Shown: positions 23,411-34,420 of the stretch, piece after piece | Position numbering within the stretch: the stretch's first letter is position 1 | Layout of the letters: every line of letters begins with the position of its first letter | Assembly (NCBI RefSeq): GCF_002994745.2 | Contig: NC_037088.1 | Coordinates: 56,500,397-56,564,396, forward strand | Source: Rosa chinensis | Taxonomy: Eukaryota; Streptophyta; Magnoliopsida; Rosales; Rosaceae | Length of the DNA stretch: 64,000 nucleotides | Reading direction: 5' to 3' | Program-made: the position numbers and the translations under genes | Notes under the pieces: generated by a model | Seen by the model: only the letters and a program-made list of their open reading frames with translations | The model's database searches: none | Told to the model about the DNA's origin: nothing

Positions 23411-24864
23411 ATTTCCAATGGCTGATTGTCTTTGTTGGCACTATTCTAAAAGTGGTCTGTTTTATGTGAAAAGTGGTTATAGATTGATACAAGATATTCA
23501 TGACAGAGATAATGGTGGTGTGGGAGGGTCAGTTTCTCAAGATGCTACAATCTGGAAATGTGTGTGGAGTCTCAAGATCCCAAATGCAGCAAGAGTTTTC
23601 ATTTGGAGAGTCTTAGAAAATATTCTCCCTTGTAATTCTTCCTTATTTAGACGGCTTATAACTTGATGCAAGATTGAAGTTGAAACATCAATCCATGCAC
23701 TTTGGTTGTGTCCTAAAGCAAAAGCGGTTTAGTGTTTATCCCCCTTCAAAGCTGCAGTTGGAAATTGGAAATTTGGTTCTTTCAAGGAATTGTTCTGTTT
23801 TGCTGCCTCCATCTTGTCTGCTGCAGGTTTGGTTTTGGTGGTGCTAATTTGTTGTCGTATTTGGCAAGCAAGAAATGAAGAATTCCATCAACGCAAATTT
23901 GTAAGCCCTGATTATATTTTTTTTTCTCAAGTTCAGACTTCTTATGCTGAATTTCTGAAGGTACATCAGACTCATTAATTCCTTACCTCCTAGACCTGTT
24001 GGTTTTACTAATAAATGGGTTAGCCCACAGCTCCCTTTCGTTAAGTTAAATTTTGATGGTGCTTTGGATGATACGAATGGAGTCAGAGGCTTGGGAATTA
24101 TCCTGCATAATGAAAGGGGTGATATGTTATTGGGTAAAGCTATGGTATGTTAATATTTCTCATACATCAACTATTTTTACTCCTGTAAGGACTCATGTTA
24201 TCACTTTGAGGACTAATATTACTATTTTCATGACTCATATGGTAAATTAAGAAAATTTACCACTTTAAGGACTCATGTTACCACTTTGAGGACTAATATT
24301 ACTATTTTGAAGACTCATGTGGTAACTAAGAAAATTTACCACTTTAAGGACTTATGTTACTACTTTGAGAACTAATATTACTATTTTGATGACTCATTTT
24401 ACCACTTTTAAGGCAATTGTATGTATGCATGTCATACGTTAACACATTGTAGAATTTTCCTATGTTGTTAGCAGCTTCAAAAGGGATGCCTGGCAGGTTT
24501 AATGCAAAGACAACTGAAATATATGCTGCAGCTTTGGGATTGCAGGTGCTCTCTCAATCCGGGTTCCAATCTGCTTAATTGATTCTTGAATTTGATGCTC
24601 TTGCTGTAGTCAAGAATTTGGCTAAAGAGAAATTAGATTGGTCTGTTGAAAGCATGTTAATAGAGGAGGTGAAAACTATGTCTCATTTCTTCACTTCAGT
24701 TTTTTGTACATTTTGCCCACAAAAATGTAAACGCGCTTTTGTTTCCTGCATTTCGAGTTTGGGTTGCGGATGCATCACAATGGCTATCACATGTACTTAG
24801 AACTGATGTAACTATCTAAATTGCGTTTTAATGCAATTCATTTCTTTCTTCTAAAAAAAAAAAT
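23411..24864 (+). mobile_element. LINE-type non-LTR retrotransposon remnant (3' part)
   Basis: 23418-23666 encodes the zinc-binding domain that follows LINE reverse transcriptase (SGLFYVKSGYRLIQ, then WKCVWSLKIPNAARVFIWRV and ENILPCNSSLFRRLI). Downstream, 24000-24145 and 24478-24790 encode parts of the RNase H domain (VKLNFDGALDD, GLGIILHNERGDMLLGKAM, then GMPGRFNAKTTEIYAAALGL and DALAVVKNLAKEKLDW). Stops interrupt it, a 330-bp repeat splits the RNase H region, and an A-rich tail is at 24854-24864. It is inactive. Confidence 0.75.
24145..24464 (+). repeat. 330-bp repeat element, copy 1 (inside LINE RNase H)
   Basis: Built of degenerate internal units of the type TTACCACTTTAAGGACTCATG / TTTGAGGACTAATATTACTA. 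It begins GGTATGTTAATATTTCTCA and ends near GTAGAATTTTCC. It interrupts the LINE coding sequence between GGTAAAGCTATG and TTGTTAGCAGC, which read as one frame when it is removed. No ORF or classical terminal repeats were seen. Confidence 0.7.
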
Positions 24865-24883
24865 TGAAGCTATAAAGCTATGG

Positions 24884-25194
24884 TATGTTAACATTTCTCA
24901 TACATTAACTATTTTTACCACTTTAATGACTCATGTTACCACTTTGAATACTAATATTACTATTTTGAGGACTCGTATGGTAAACTAAGAAAATTTATCA
25001 CTTTAAAGACTTATGTTACTACTTTGATGATTAATATTACTATTTTGAGGACTCATGTGGTAACTAAGTAAATTTACCACTTTAAAGACTCATGTTACCA
25101 CTTTAAGGACTAATATTACTATTTTGATGACTCATTTTACAACTTTTAAGGCAATTTTATACATGTCATACGTTAACACATTGTGAAATTTTCC
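24884..25194 (+). repeat. 330-bp repeat element, copy 2
   Basis: Same element as 24145-24464, in the same orientation and roughly 85-90% alike by eye. It is flanked on both sides by ATAAAGCTAT, which looks like a target-site duplication of about 10 bp. Copy 1 is also preceded by AAAGCTAT, suggesting a target preference or that these bases belong to the element. Confidence 0.7.
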
Positions 25195-25365
25195 ATAAAG
25201 CTATAAAACTAAGATTATCTCCGACACTCTATGTAACCGTTAATAAAATCTCTCTCACCTCTTCCTTGTCAAAAATGCACTATAACTCTCACTTTACTAT
25301 AATGATAATGATAGCTCCACTCCAACGATCCCCTACTACGTCAAAGTACCAAACTGAAAAAAATC

Positions 25366-26215
25366 CATTACATGCTTATGTTCATTTTATGGTGTTGGAA
25401 ACATTCATATTTCTTTTATGGTGTTGGAAATGTTCATATTTCTTTTATACAAGATTACCTAACCAAATCCCCCATATGCCTGGATACATACTTCACGAAT
25501 CAAACAACAATTTTATACAAGATTATAATAGAAAAAACAATTTTATACAACAGATGCAAGACACATGAGTTCTATTTTAATGATCCAATCTAATCATTTT
25601 AACTTACACTGCAAACAATAGTTGCAAATTGTTTGTTTCTAGATCGAAACTGTTTGTAATTAGATTTTTCTTTTACATATTACTTTACGCTTTGCTCACC
25701 CCTTCCTGATGTGCAAGAATCTGCCCCTTCACAACTCAACTATAATTTTTCCAATAAAATACAAGACGTTTGGCTCCCTCGCAACATGCAAAAAAGACTA
25801 CTCTCTCATTTTATAATTCCATTTTGATACATTAATTTGATATAGTAAGTTCAATTTATTTATTTTATTTAGGTAAAGTGTCAAATGTTATTTTTTTTTA
25901 AATTTCTTTTTTGACATATATATCTCACTTTTTGACGCTCTCTCTCATATGCGATGGTCACTTTCCAATAATTATTCTAGATGTGTTGTTTGTCTACACT
26001 GAGTTAAAGCTACAAATTGACAACCAAAACATATATATTCTCAAAATTAGAAACCACAATCATCCCCGATCCTACACTATGAAACTTTTAATAAAACCTA
26101 GCTCACCTCTTCCTTGTTGAAAATGCACCCCAACAGTCACTTCACTAATATTGAAGGTTCGATCCCGACGATTCCCTATTGAAGTACCAAACCATAAAAT
26201 TCCATTACTGTTCTT
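25366..26215 (+). repeat. Tandem repeat unit 2 (uninterrupted)
   Basis: Collinear with unit 1, which is spread over 14815-15485, 23351-23410 and 25203-25365. Near its end, CTCACCTCTTCCTTGT and a following AAAATGCAC match 25256-25281. It encodes nothing recognisable and gives the pre-insertion structure of unit 1. Confidence 0.7.
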
Positions 26216-26233
26216 GAATATAATAGCCAATTA

Positions 26234-26518
26234 GAGCAACTCCAACAGCTTCCCTATAATTTTTGTATTATAGGGAACCAAAAGTCAAAGCTTTAGCTAT
26301 TTTTTCTTCTCTAACTCCAACAGATTCCCTATTTTGCAGCAATCTCTAAAATCTCCATAATTCTTCCTTAAATTCTGGAGTTTGCTGTAAATATAGGGAA
26401 TTTGGTTTTCTCTCTCCTCACTTTCCCTAAAATAGAGATGGTTATAGAGAATCTGTTGGAGCAAAAGAGGCTTATTTTTCTCTAAAATCAAAATATAGGG
26501 AATCTGTTGGAGTTGCTC
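26234..26518. mobile_element. PIF/Harbinger-type MITE
   Basis: Terminal inverted repeats of about 25 bp: GAGCAACTCCAACAG at the left and CTGTTGGAGTTGCTC at the right. They are flanked by TTA on both sides (26231-26233 and 26519-26521), the 3-bp TWA duplication typical of this superfamily. The 285-bp element has internal inverted copies of the CTCCAACAGATTCCCTAT motif and no coding capacity. Confidence 0.85.
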
Positions 26519-26521
26519 TTA

Positions 26522-27035
26522 TATCCCAAGCCAAAAACAAGTCTCAGAACGCCGGAGCTACCTCCATTCTCACCCTCAACAACAATGCAAGAAAGACAGA
26601 TTCCCATTTCAACCATGCACTTCAAAATCTCTACACACCACGCCAAAACAAACTAAAGATTCCAACGTACTTTTCCATCAAATTTAAGACATCCCGTCAT
26701 TTACCCCTTGTCTTGGCGGTTGGTCCAAAGATGGCTATAGCCTATCGAAAGTACCAACTGTCACAACCTTCAGCGTAAAACATTAGCTTTGCCTTTCTCG
26801 CCGTAAAAACAGCATCAGAGTAACAATAAATTCCGGGGATTTCTCTCTCTATTTCTCACCCCATGCATTTTAATTACTTACCGAGCAAAACAACCCCACT
26901 TTGCGATCAGCATCAGAGACCACACCACTGTGTTTGTCTCTACTCATCATCATCTTCCAAATGTTCCACCCACTATAAGAGCTCTTACTAATCAAACATT
27001 CAAACCCAACAATCCCCATCTGCCCCAGACCATCC
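26522..27035 (+). promoter_or_regulatory. HEXO1 upstream region
   Basis: About 510 bp between the MITE and the HEXO1 start codon. No clear TATA box was assigned. The MITE lies close enough to be part of the promoter region. Confidence 0.4.
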
Positions 27036-30000
27036 ATGGCGACTTCCTTTGTCTTGTTCCTATTCGTTTTCTCGACCGCGCTCTGTTTTTCTCAGGCCAA
27101 AGTCAAAGGGCCCATCACGTATTTATGGCCGTTGCCGGCGGAGTTTTCTTCCGGCAACCACACGCTCACCGTCGACCCGGCGCTGTCGCTCGTCGTCGGC
27201 GGGAACGGGGGCAAGTCCGTCATTTTGAAGGAGGGGTTTGATCGGTACAAGGCGATTATATTCAAGAACAGTAATGGGGTTACTGGGATTGATAGAATGA
27301 AGGCCAAGGGAGAGAGCTATGATATTAGTAAAGTCAGAGTTGTGGTGCAGTCGGAGAGCGAAGATGTGAGTTGGGTTTTTGGTGGAATTGGGATTGGTTT
27401 ATCCATTTATGGAAATGATTTTGAGATTTTGATACTGGGTTTGTCTGTGGTTTTTGCTTTTTGCAGCTTAATCTTGGTGTGGATGAGAGCTATACTCTGT
27501 TTGTGTTGAAGGAAGATGGGAAAGCTATTGTTGGGGAGGCCACTATTGAGGTCAGTTGGTGTTTATTATAGTAATTTGTTGCTGATTTGAAGATTAAAGT
27601 GTTAGTTTTGTTGTCTTGAAGGCTTGAGCTTTTTGTAGAATGAATTAGCAACGTGTATCAAGCTAGCAGCTTTTCTTTATATGAGTGTTTTAGTTTTTGA
27701 CTTCTTTGGTGTTTGATGAAAATTTTAGAGGCAGATGCATAGTTTGTTGCTGATGTGAAGATTAAAGGGTTAATTTTGTTGCCTTAAAGGCTCAGGTTTT
27801 TTGTAGAATGATCCACAATGTGAATCAAGATGGCAATTTTCTGTTCGGTTTGATTGAAGATAATATAGATAAGAGTAAAGGTCTCCATTGTATCTTGCAA
27901 TTCTGTGGGACTACCTCTGGCTCTGACTAGTACAGTTTAATTTTAGATCAGGTTTAATTAATCTGGACTTGCATTTAGACTAATTTCATAACAATATGTT
28001 ATGGTTATGCTGTGATGTTGATTTGTGTTTGCTTTTTGTTTGCAGGCAAACACAGTGTATGGTGCGTTGCGGGGGTTAGAGGTATGTGTGGCTATTACAT
28101 TGCATTACTAAATAGGCATGTCGATTTATAATACCAAATCTCTCATTTTGCTTATTATTGTTATGTATTGTGAAACCTCATTGATTCTTCTCTTCTACTA
28201 TGTGCTAGACTTTCAGCCAATTGTGTACTTTTAACTATGAAACTAAATCCATGCAAGTACATAAGTCACCATGGAACATACGAGACAAACCAAGGTTTGC
28301 ATATCGAGGGCTTTTGCTTGGTAAGCTACAAATTTTCATATGAAAGAATTGAATTTTCTGTGAAGCTCATTGACTAGTTTGTCCTATAATGTATCTTAGT
28401 GGCCATCTTATTGAAACTTCTGCAGATACATCAAGGCACTATTTACCAATTGATGTAATTAAGCAAGTAATTGAATCGATGTCATATGCTAAACTTGTAA
28501 GATCTTTCACCCAGCTTTGTTTCCATACTAAAATCCATCTAAGCACGTTGACCTGGATGTGTTTCTTTCTTTTTTCCTTTTCTCCTCTTTTTTATGTAAT
28601 ACTGATATTGAGAATTACATTAAGTAGAATGTTCTTCATTGGCACGTCATTGATAGAGAGTCATTTCCTCTAGAAGTACCTACATATCCCAAATTGTGGA
28701 AAGGTGCATATTCACAGTGGGAGAGATACACCATTGAAGATGCATATGAAATTGTCAAGTAAGATTTCTGTATATTATTCAACCCTCCTTAGCTTAAGAA
28801 CTTTAATTGCTCAAACAGACTTGTTTGTTCACTTTCTAATATTTGCTTTGAAGAGTTGAAGATTATTTTCTAATCATTGTATTTTATCTGTTGAAAAAAT
28901 ACAAAGTAATGTGATACATAGTCGTATAGTGGATAAAGAACCTGATCTGAACTTATTTAAAAGTGATAAGGACACTGATAACAGTTCTCCTATTAGTTGA
29001 TTGACAACCGCTATAAAATACTGCTTATAAGGGAAAAAAAATGGTGTATTTTCAACTACTATACTTTATTCACAGCCTTCTAAAATAATGGTGATCTAGA
29101 TACATCTTTTTGTTTTATCTGAGCATCTTAGTATCTGATATAGACTGTATGCTCCCTTACTCTTACATAGACTAATATTGTGTTTCTTTCCACATTTCAA
29201 CATGTTAACGTGAAGCTTTGCGAAGACTAGAGGTGCGTATAATCTTGATTCCTTTTATGGGCAAGAAAATAACTTGTACACTTTACTTTTTCCATTTGTT
29301 TCTTAGCCTGGGCGTAAGACATTCTTTTTTGTCACCTTCACAAGATTGTGTGTATTTTACTTAATCCTTTCACATTTTTTGTAACAGGCATCAATGTTAT
29401 GGCAGAAGTAGATGTCCCTGGTCATGCACAATCATGGTAAAGCCTCCTTAATATCAACTGTTGTCGTAAGCTAATGTGTTGAACATATTATTGTTGCTCA
29501 GAAAGTTTCAGTATGAGGAAAAGTTTCCAATTTCAAACATTTTGTCTCTATAGGCTTCTAGCTATTTTCTCTGAGCCAGGATTGATGCATTAGTAAGTAT
29601 GATATTTGAAAAAATAAAGCTTTACTGCCCTCTGGTTTCTTCAGTACTTGGCTGTAAATCTTATTTCTTTATATGCAAAGTACTGTCCTTTTTATGCGTA
29701 CCATATTGTAGTCTTGGTTAACTTCCCACTACCAAAACTTGCAGTGGTTTTTTTATGATAAGAGGAAATAGAAAATGAAGTGAGAGAAGGTGAGTGTACT
29801 CACTGCAGACCACTATCTAGTAACGTCTATACGAAAAAAATTCTTTCTCATTCACCACTAGGTCAAAGTGAACAAAATTGTTTTTTTTTTTTTGGCAATT
29901 TTTTTCTGTGCATCATGCACTTTCAGGAAACATAAAATTAGAACAGCAAAAAGTTCAGAGTTCATCTGAAATTTCATCCTTATTTAGAAAATCATTCTTT

Positions 30001-32293
30001 TGCATCATCTTCTGAAAACCGCTAATTCATGGAATGCAAACCTGTTCTTAATCCTCTCAGGGGCACTGGATATCCTGATCTCTGGCCTTCCTCTTCCTGC
30101 ACAGAGCCTCTTGATGTTTCAAAGAATTTTACTTTCGACGTGCTTTCTGGCATTCTGACAGGTAAAGTTTGTGAAAACATTTTGTTGTTCTTGGACAAAG
30201 ATGTTTTCTAATTGTTTTATTTATTTATTATGTGCTTATAGTGGATTAGTTGTCATATAGGATGTCAAGAACTTTCTCTCCTTCTCACATAAGAAAACAA
30301 GGGATATGTATTTAGCACTTGCACATGATTATGCTCAGGGACTTTGTCAGGAGCATATTAGCTAAATGTCCACTAATTGATGTATATAGGTAGGAGTAGG
30401 ATTGTCTGCAAATCATGAATGTCATATCTGCTTGGGATTTATTTTATAACTCTGTTTATAGTTTCTATGGAAAATTTTATATTTACCTTACATATAGTTA
30501 TGAAATTTTAACTTCTATTATGTAGATTTGAGAAAGATTTTCCCCTTCGAGCTTTTCCACTTGGGTGGTGATGAAGTTAATACAAGTCAGTTTGAATTCT
30601 AGTTTTTATTTCAAGCTAAGATTCTGCAGTTATTTAATTGACAAAATTATCTTATGCTGTTCCAATATTTTACAGCTTGCTGGGAAGTTACTCCACATGT
30701 AAAGAAATGGTATTCACTTCATTTGGTTATATTTATCATCTTTCAAATGCTATATTATCAATTTCAATTTCAATTAATCTTACAAAGTAAAAGGAAACAC
30801 AAAGCATCTAAGTTTTTGCCAGCCTCTAAATGTAGATTTTTAGTATTTGACACATCTTCAATTCTTGACATGGTATACCCATCTTCTGGATAACTTTCCC
30901 GAAGCACATAATGTGGGCTTCTGTTTTCCCCATCATCTATCTGTGACTAATTTTACTTAGTAGTCAGGTCTAAGATTTCAACTGATTGAGGTAGCATAGG
31001 AACTAAGCTATGATTGGATCACTCCACTCTATAAAGTAGTTATTACGTTAATGGTATCTTTGGAAATTAGTAAAGGAAGTATGGCCACTGAAGTCAGATC
31101 TCATACTATCTAAGAGTTCTGTTTCGAACTTTTAGTAAACCTGAAGGCCTGAGCCAGTGGAAGAAATATTTTTGTTGGCATGTTTCATGTCTCAAATAAT
31201 TTTACCTTGCAGGATTTCTGTTTGATATGTGTACTGCTCTTTTTTTTTTTTTTTTTTTTTTATATATAGGCTTAAGCAACAGAACATGACTGCCAAAGAC
31301 GCCTACCAATATTTTGTTCTCAAAGCACAAGAAATAGCAATTTCCAAAAATTGGACCCCGGTCAACTGGTATGTCTAAGATTATATCAAGTTTTTTATCG
31401 TCATTTTACTGTTGGCCGTTTCCCTTTGCATTGGTCTGCATGGGAAGTTTGCAGATTGCTGTTTCCTTGTATTCTCTATGATCTTGACAAGGTTAAAGTT
31501 ATGAAACAGCAGTTTCTCAATACTGTAAAAGTTAATGTGACAGACTTAAGTTTTCTTACCTCAGGGAAGAAACCTTCAACACCTTCCCAACGAAGCTCAA
31601 TCCAAAGACTGTAGTGCATAACTGGTGATTTTCGTCCTCTGTGTAGGTTTTTAATAGTATCAAGTGAAGATATAGTTGTTTTAAGCACTTTCTCATCTTC
31701 CAAATTTTGCATAGGTTGGGCGGAGGGGTTTGTCCAAAGGCTGTTGATCAAGGTTTCAGATGTATTTTCAGCAATCAAGGTGTTTGGTATCTTGACCATC
31801 TAGATGTCCCTTGGGATGCTACATATAATGCTGACCCACTTGAAGGAATAGATGATTCTTCCAAGCAAAAGCTTGTCCTTGGAGGAGAAGTATGCATGTG
31901 GGCTGAGACTGCTGATCCATCAAATGTTCAGCAAACAATATGGCCTCGAGCTGCAGCAGCTGCAGGTATAATATATGTAGTGAAAAGTAGATTATCACTA
32001 CAGCAAATGTTTAAGTTGTTAGCATATGAGCGCAAATGAGATTGGAGATCCAAATTGGTTATATCTTTCTTGCTGCTCTTAAGCTTGAGACTGAAGGTCA
32101 TTTTGTTTTCTATGTAGAGCGCCTGTGGAGCAGAAAGGAGTCAACTTCTGGAAAAAGTAGTAATGAAACTGCGCTACCTCGGCTACACTACTTCAGATGC
32201 CTCTTGAATAGGCGTGGAGTTCAAGCCGCTCCAGTTGAAAACTTCTACGCTCGAAGTGCTCCAACTGGTGCTGGCTCCTGTTATGTTCAATAA
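27036..32293 (+). CDS. HEXO1: Beta-hexosaminidase 1 (HEXO1-like, GH20)
   Basis: GH20 enzyme that removes terminal GlcNAc/GalNAc from N-glycans; HEXO1 acts in the vacuole. Fifteen exons: 27036-27365, 27467-27550, 28046-28081, 28209-28320, 28426-28496, 28628-28758, 29216-29232, 29388-29436, 30061-30161, 30526-30585, 30676-30709, 31270-31368, 31565-31624, 31715-31965 and 32118-32293. Phases sum to 536 residues, near the Arabidopsis length of 541. It has an N-terminal hydrophobic signal peptide (MATSFVLFLFVFSTALCFSQA), the GH20 N-domain (YLWPLPAEFSSGN), LHWHVID, and the catalytic Asp-Glu pair in HLGGDEVNT (about residues 326-327). The C-terminal end is FYARSAPTGAGSCYVQ. Exon 7 is only 17 nt but restores VNFAKTRGINVMAE. 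The gene appears intact. Confidence 0.95.
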
Positions 32294-33775
32294 TTCTTCC
32301 ATCCATCATATAATGTGATTTCATGTATTCAGAAATGCAACATTTATCTATTTCGATTAAATATACATGCCTTTTTATGATAGTTGTTATTAGCTTACAA
32401 TAAATGCAAGCATTCCAGAAATTCAGCATTTCTCTTGTTTAATAAAAAAGAGATGGCATCAAATTCTGCTCTACTTATTTGACCAATTTATGCAATAAAA
32501 AGATCCCCTCACATGCTGGTAGATCCTTGACGTTATCTTTTTAAAAAGAAAATGTTTATTTTTTCCTTTGTCATTATATTTAGAAAGTGGAAAATGCCAC
32601 TTGGAACCCATCTAATGGAATATGATTTTGTTGGCTTGTAGTTTTAGTGGTAAAAATTTACAAGGTCCCGAGTTATATCCCCCCGTCTCTAAACCATAAG
32701 TCTTAATTCATGTATGACAAATTTCTTCTCTTTTCATTGAATCACAATCCAAGACTCTGACATCCTAGCGGGACACACATGGATCAAAATTGCAATTGAC
32801 TCTAGAGACTATCCTTAAAGAAATCTGATCAATGTATTTCCAGGAGTTCATATAACATTCATATGGGACAATTGCTTGAACAAGTTTATTAAATTCAAGT
32901 CTATGCTTAACTTGTCAAATAATCAAGAAAAGAACCATGAAAGATGCTAATATTGACTAAACTCCCCATATTCTTTGAATTTCCACAAAGACATTGACTT
33001 CAAGTTTACATTTTGAGGACTAAAATTTGTTAGGCAAGAATGCCAAAATCCATAGCCAATCCAACGCAGGTTTATGCTTGTGGGCAACAACTAGTAACAA
33101 CATTTGTTAGACTGAGTTCAAATTTTTTGTCTAGTTCTACCACAATTTCAAAAGTTGGAGACTTTGGCTTGAAAACTTGAAAGTGTCACTTTCTTCATTA
33201 ACTGTGAAAATTATCAAGTACTAGCAAACTAACAATCATCATTTCTCCCAAATCTAGGCCCTATTTAATGGTCATTTTCAATGCATAATGTACATGTCTT
33301 TCTTGGCCCCCCTTGTGGTTTAACAACTTTGTCATTTTATACAGCAGCATTTTTTAAATAATTATGAAACTTTTTCTTTCCAAATCTGAATTATTAATAT
33401 TACCTACCAAAGTTGTTTTCTGAAAGTTTAGTCAAAATTTATGTTTAGTCCTAACTAGGAAAAAGATTAGATTTTTTGAATCCTATGCTAGTCAAAATTC
33501 AAAATTACTAATTTCGAGTTTTGACTGTCAAACCATTAACAACCAAATTTACTAATTCAGAATGTGAAGACCATCAAAATAAAACCAAAAGTTTCAAAGA
33601 GCAAAAACCCAATGTATAACACTCTAAATTCCAAATCTTCTTGCCTTAAATAAAATGGTCAAACAAAAAATGAGGTCAAGGTAAGCAAGATCAGTATCTT
33701 TACCAAAACAAATCAAACTTGTTTAAGTAAAAAAATTAAATCAAAGCATAAAATCGATCCGGGTTCGGGTCGAAA
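32294..33775. other. Intergenic, HEXO1 3' side to MKP1 5' side
   Basis: AT-rich with no gene or transposon ends recognised. The HEXO1 3'UTR probably ends within the first 150-200 bases, where AATAAA-like signals occur near 32399 and 32440. Confidence 0.4.
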
Positions 33776-34420
33776 GTGGATCCGTCACACTCTCTGAAAC
33801 AGTCAAATAAGAAAAGGAAGCAATTGAAACCCAGTGGCTTACTCCATTCTTCTTCTCCTCCTCCTTCTTCTTCTTCCCTCCTCTGCTTCGCTTCGTCTTC
33901 TTCTCTCTCTAAAACGCCTGAAGCTTTTCACAGTCGCAGCTCTGCTCTGGGTCTCGCACACTTAGGGTTTCTGGTGTCTCAATCTGTAAGTCATAAATCT
34001 AATCTCTTTCTAAGTTTTGCATCACGTTAAGAACCCTAGGACTGAAATTGCGTCGTTTTTTATTCAATTTCTTGTTAAAGATGACAAATTTATGCTTTAG
34101 CTGAAGATGGGTATGTTCCATTTTTATCATTTCCCATACCCAATATTGTTTGTACCGATTTTTTTAGTGCTTGTTGATTTGGTTTTACTGCAAATTTAAG
34201 AGCTTTTTGTTGTTTGGTAGTTTAAATTTTTTATTGTAGTTTTTGTTTCTGTGTCAGTGTGTTTGTAGCTGATGCTTGATCTGATACGGTTTTGATTTCT
34301 CACATTCTTGGTAATTGAAACCCAACTGTGTAATTGGAGCATAGAAAAGTGAGAAATGGAAATGAGATAGGGGTTTTTTTTCAGATAGCTGGGTTTTTGG
34401 AGTAAGAATTTCTGTTGGGA
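33776..34420 (+). other. Likely MKP1 5'UTR with an intron
   Basis: A CT-rich leader (33840-33985) ends at a good donor, ATCT|GTAAGT (GT at 33986-33987). A T-rich tract ending TTTTTTCAG (AG at 34383-34384) makes a plausible acceptor 36 bases before the start codon. This layout is common for plant genes, but transcript data would be needed to confirm it. Confidence 0.5.
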
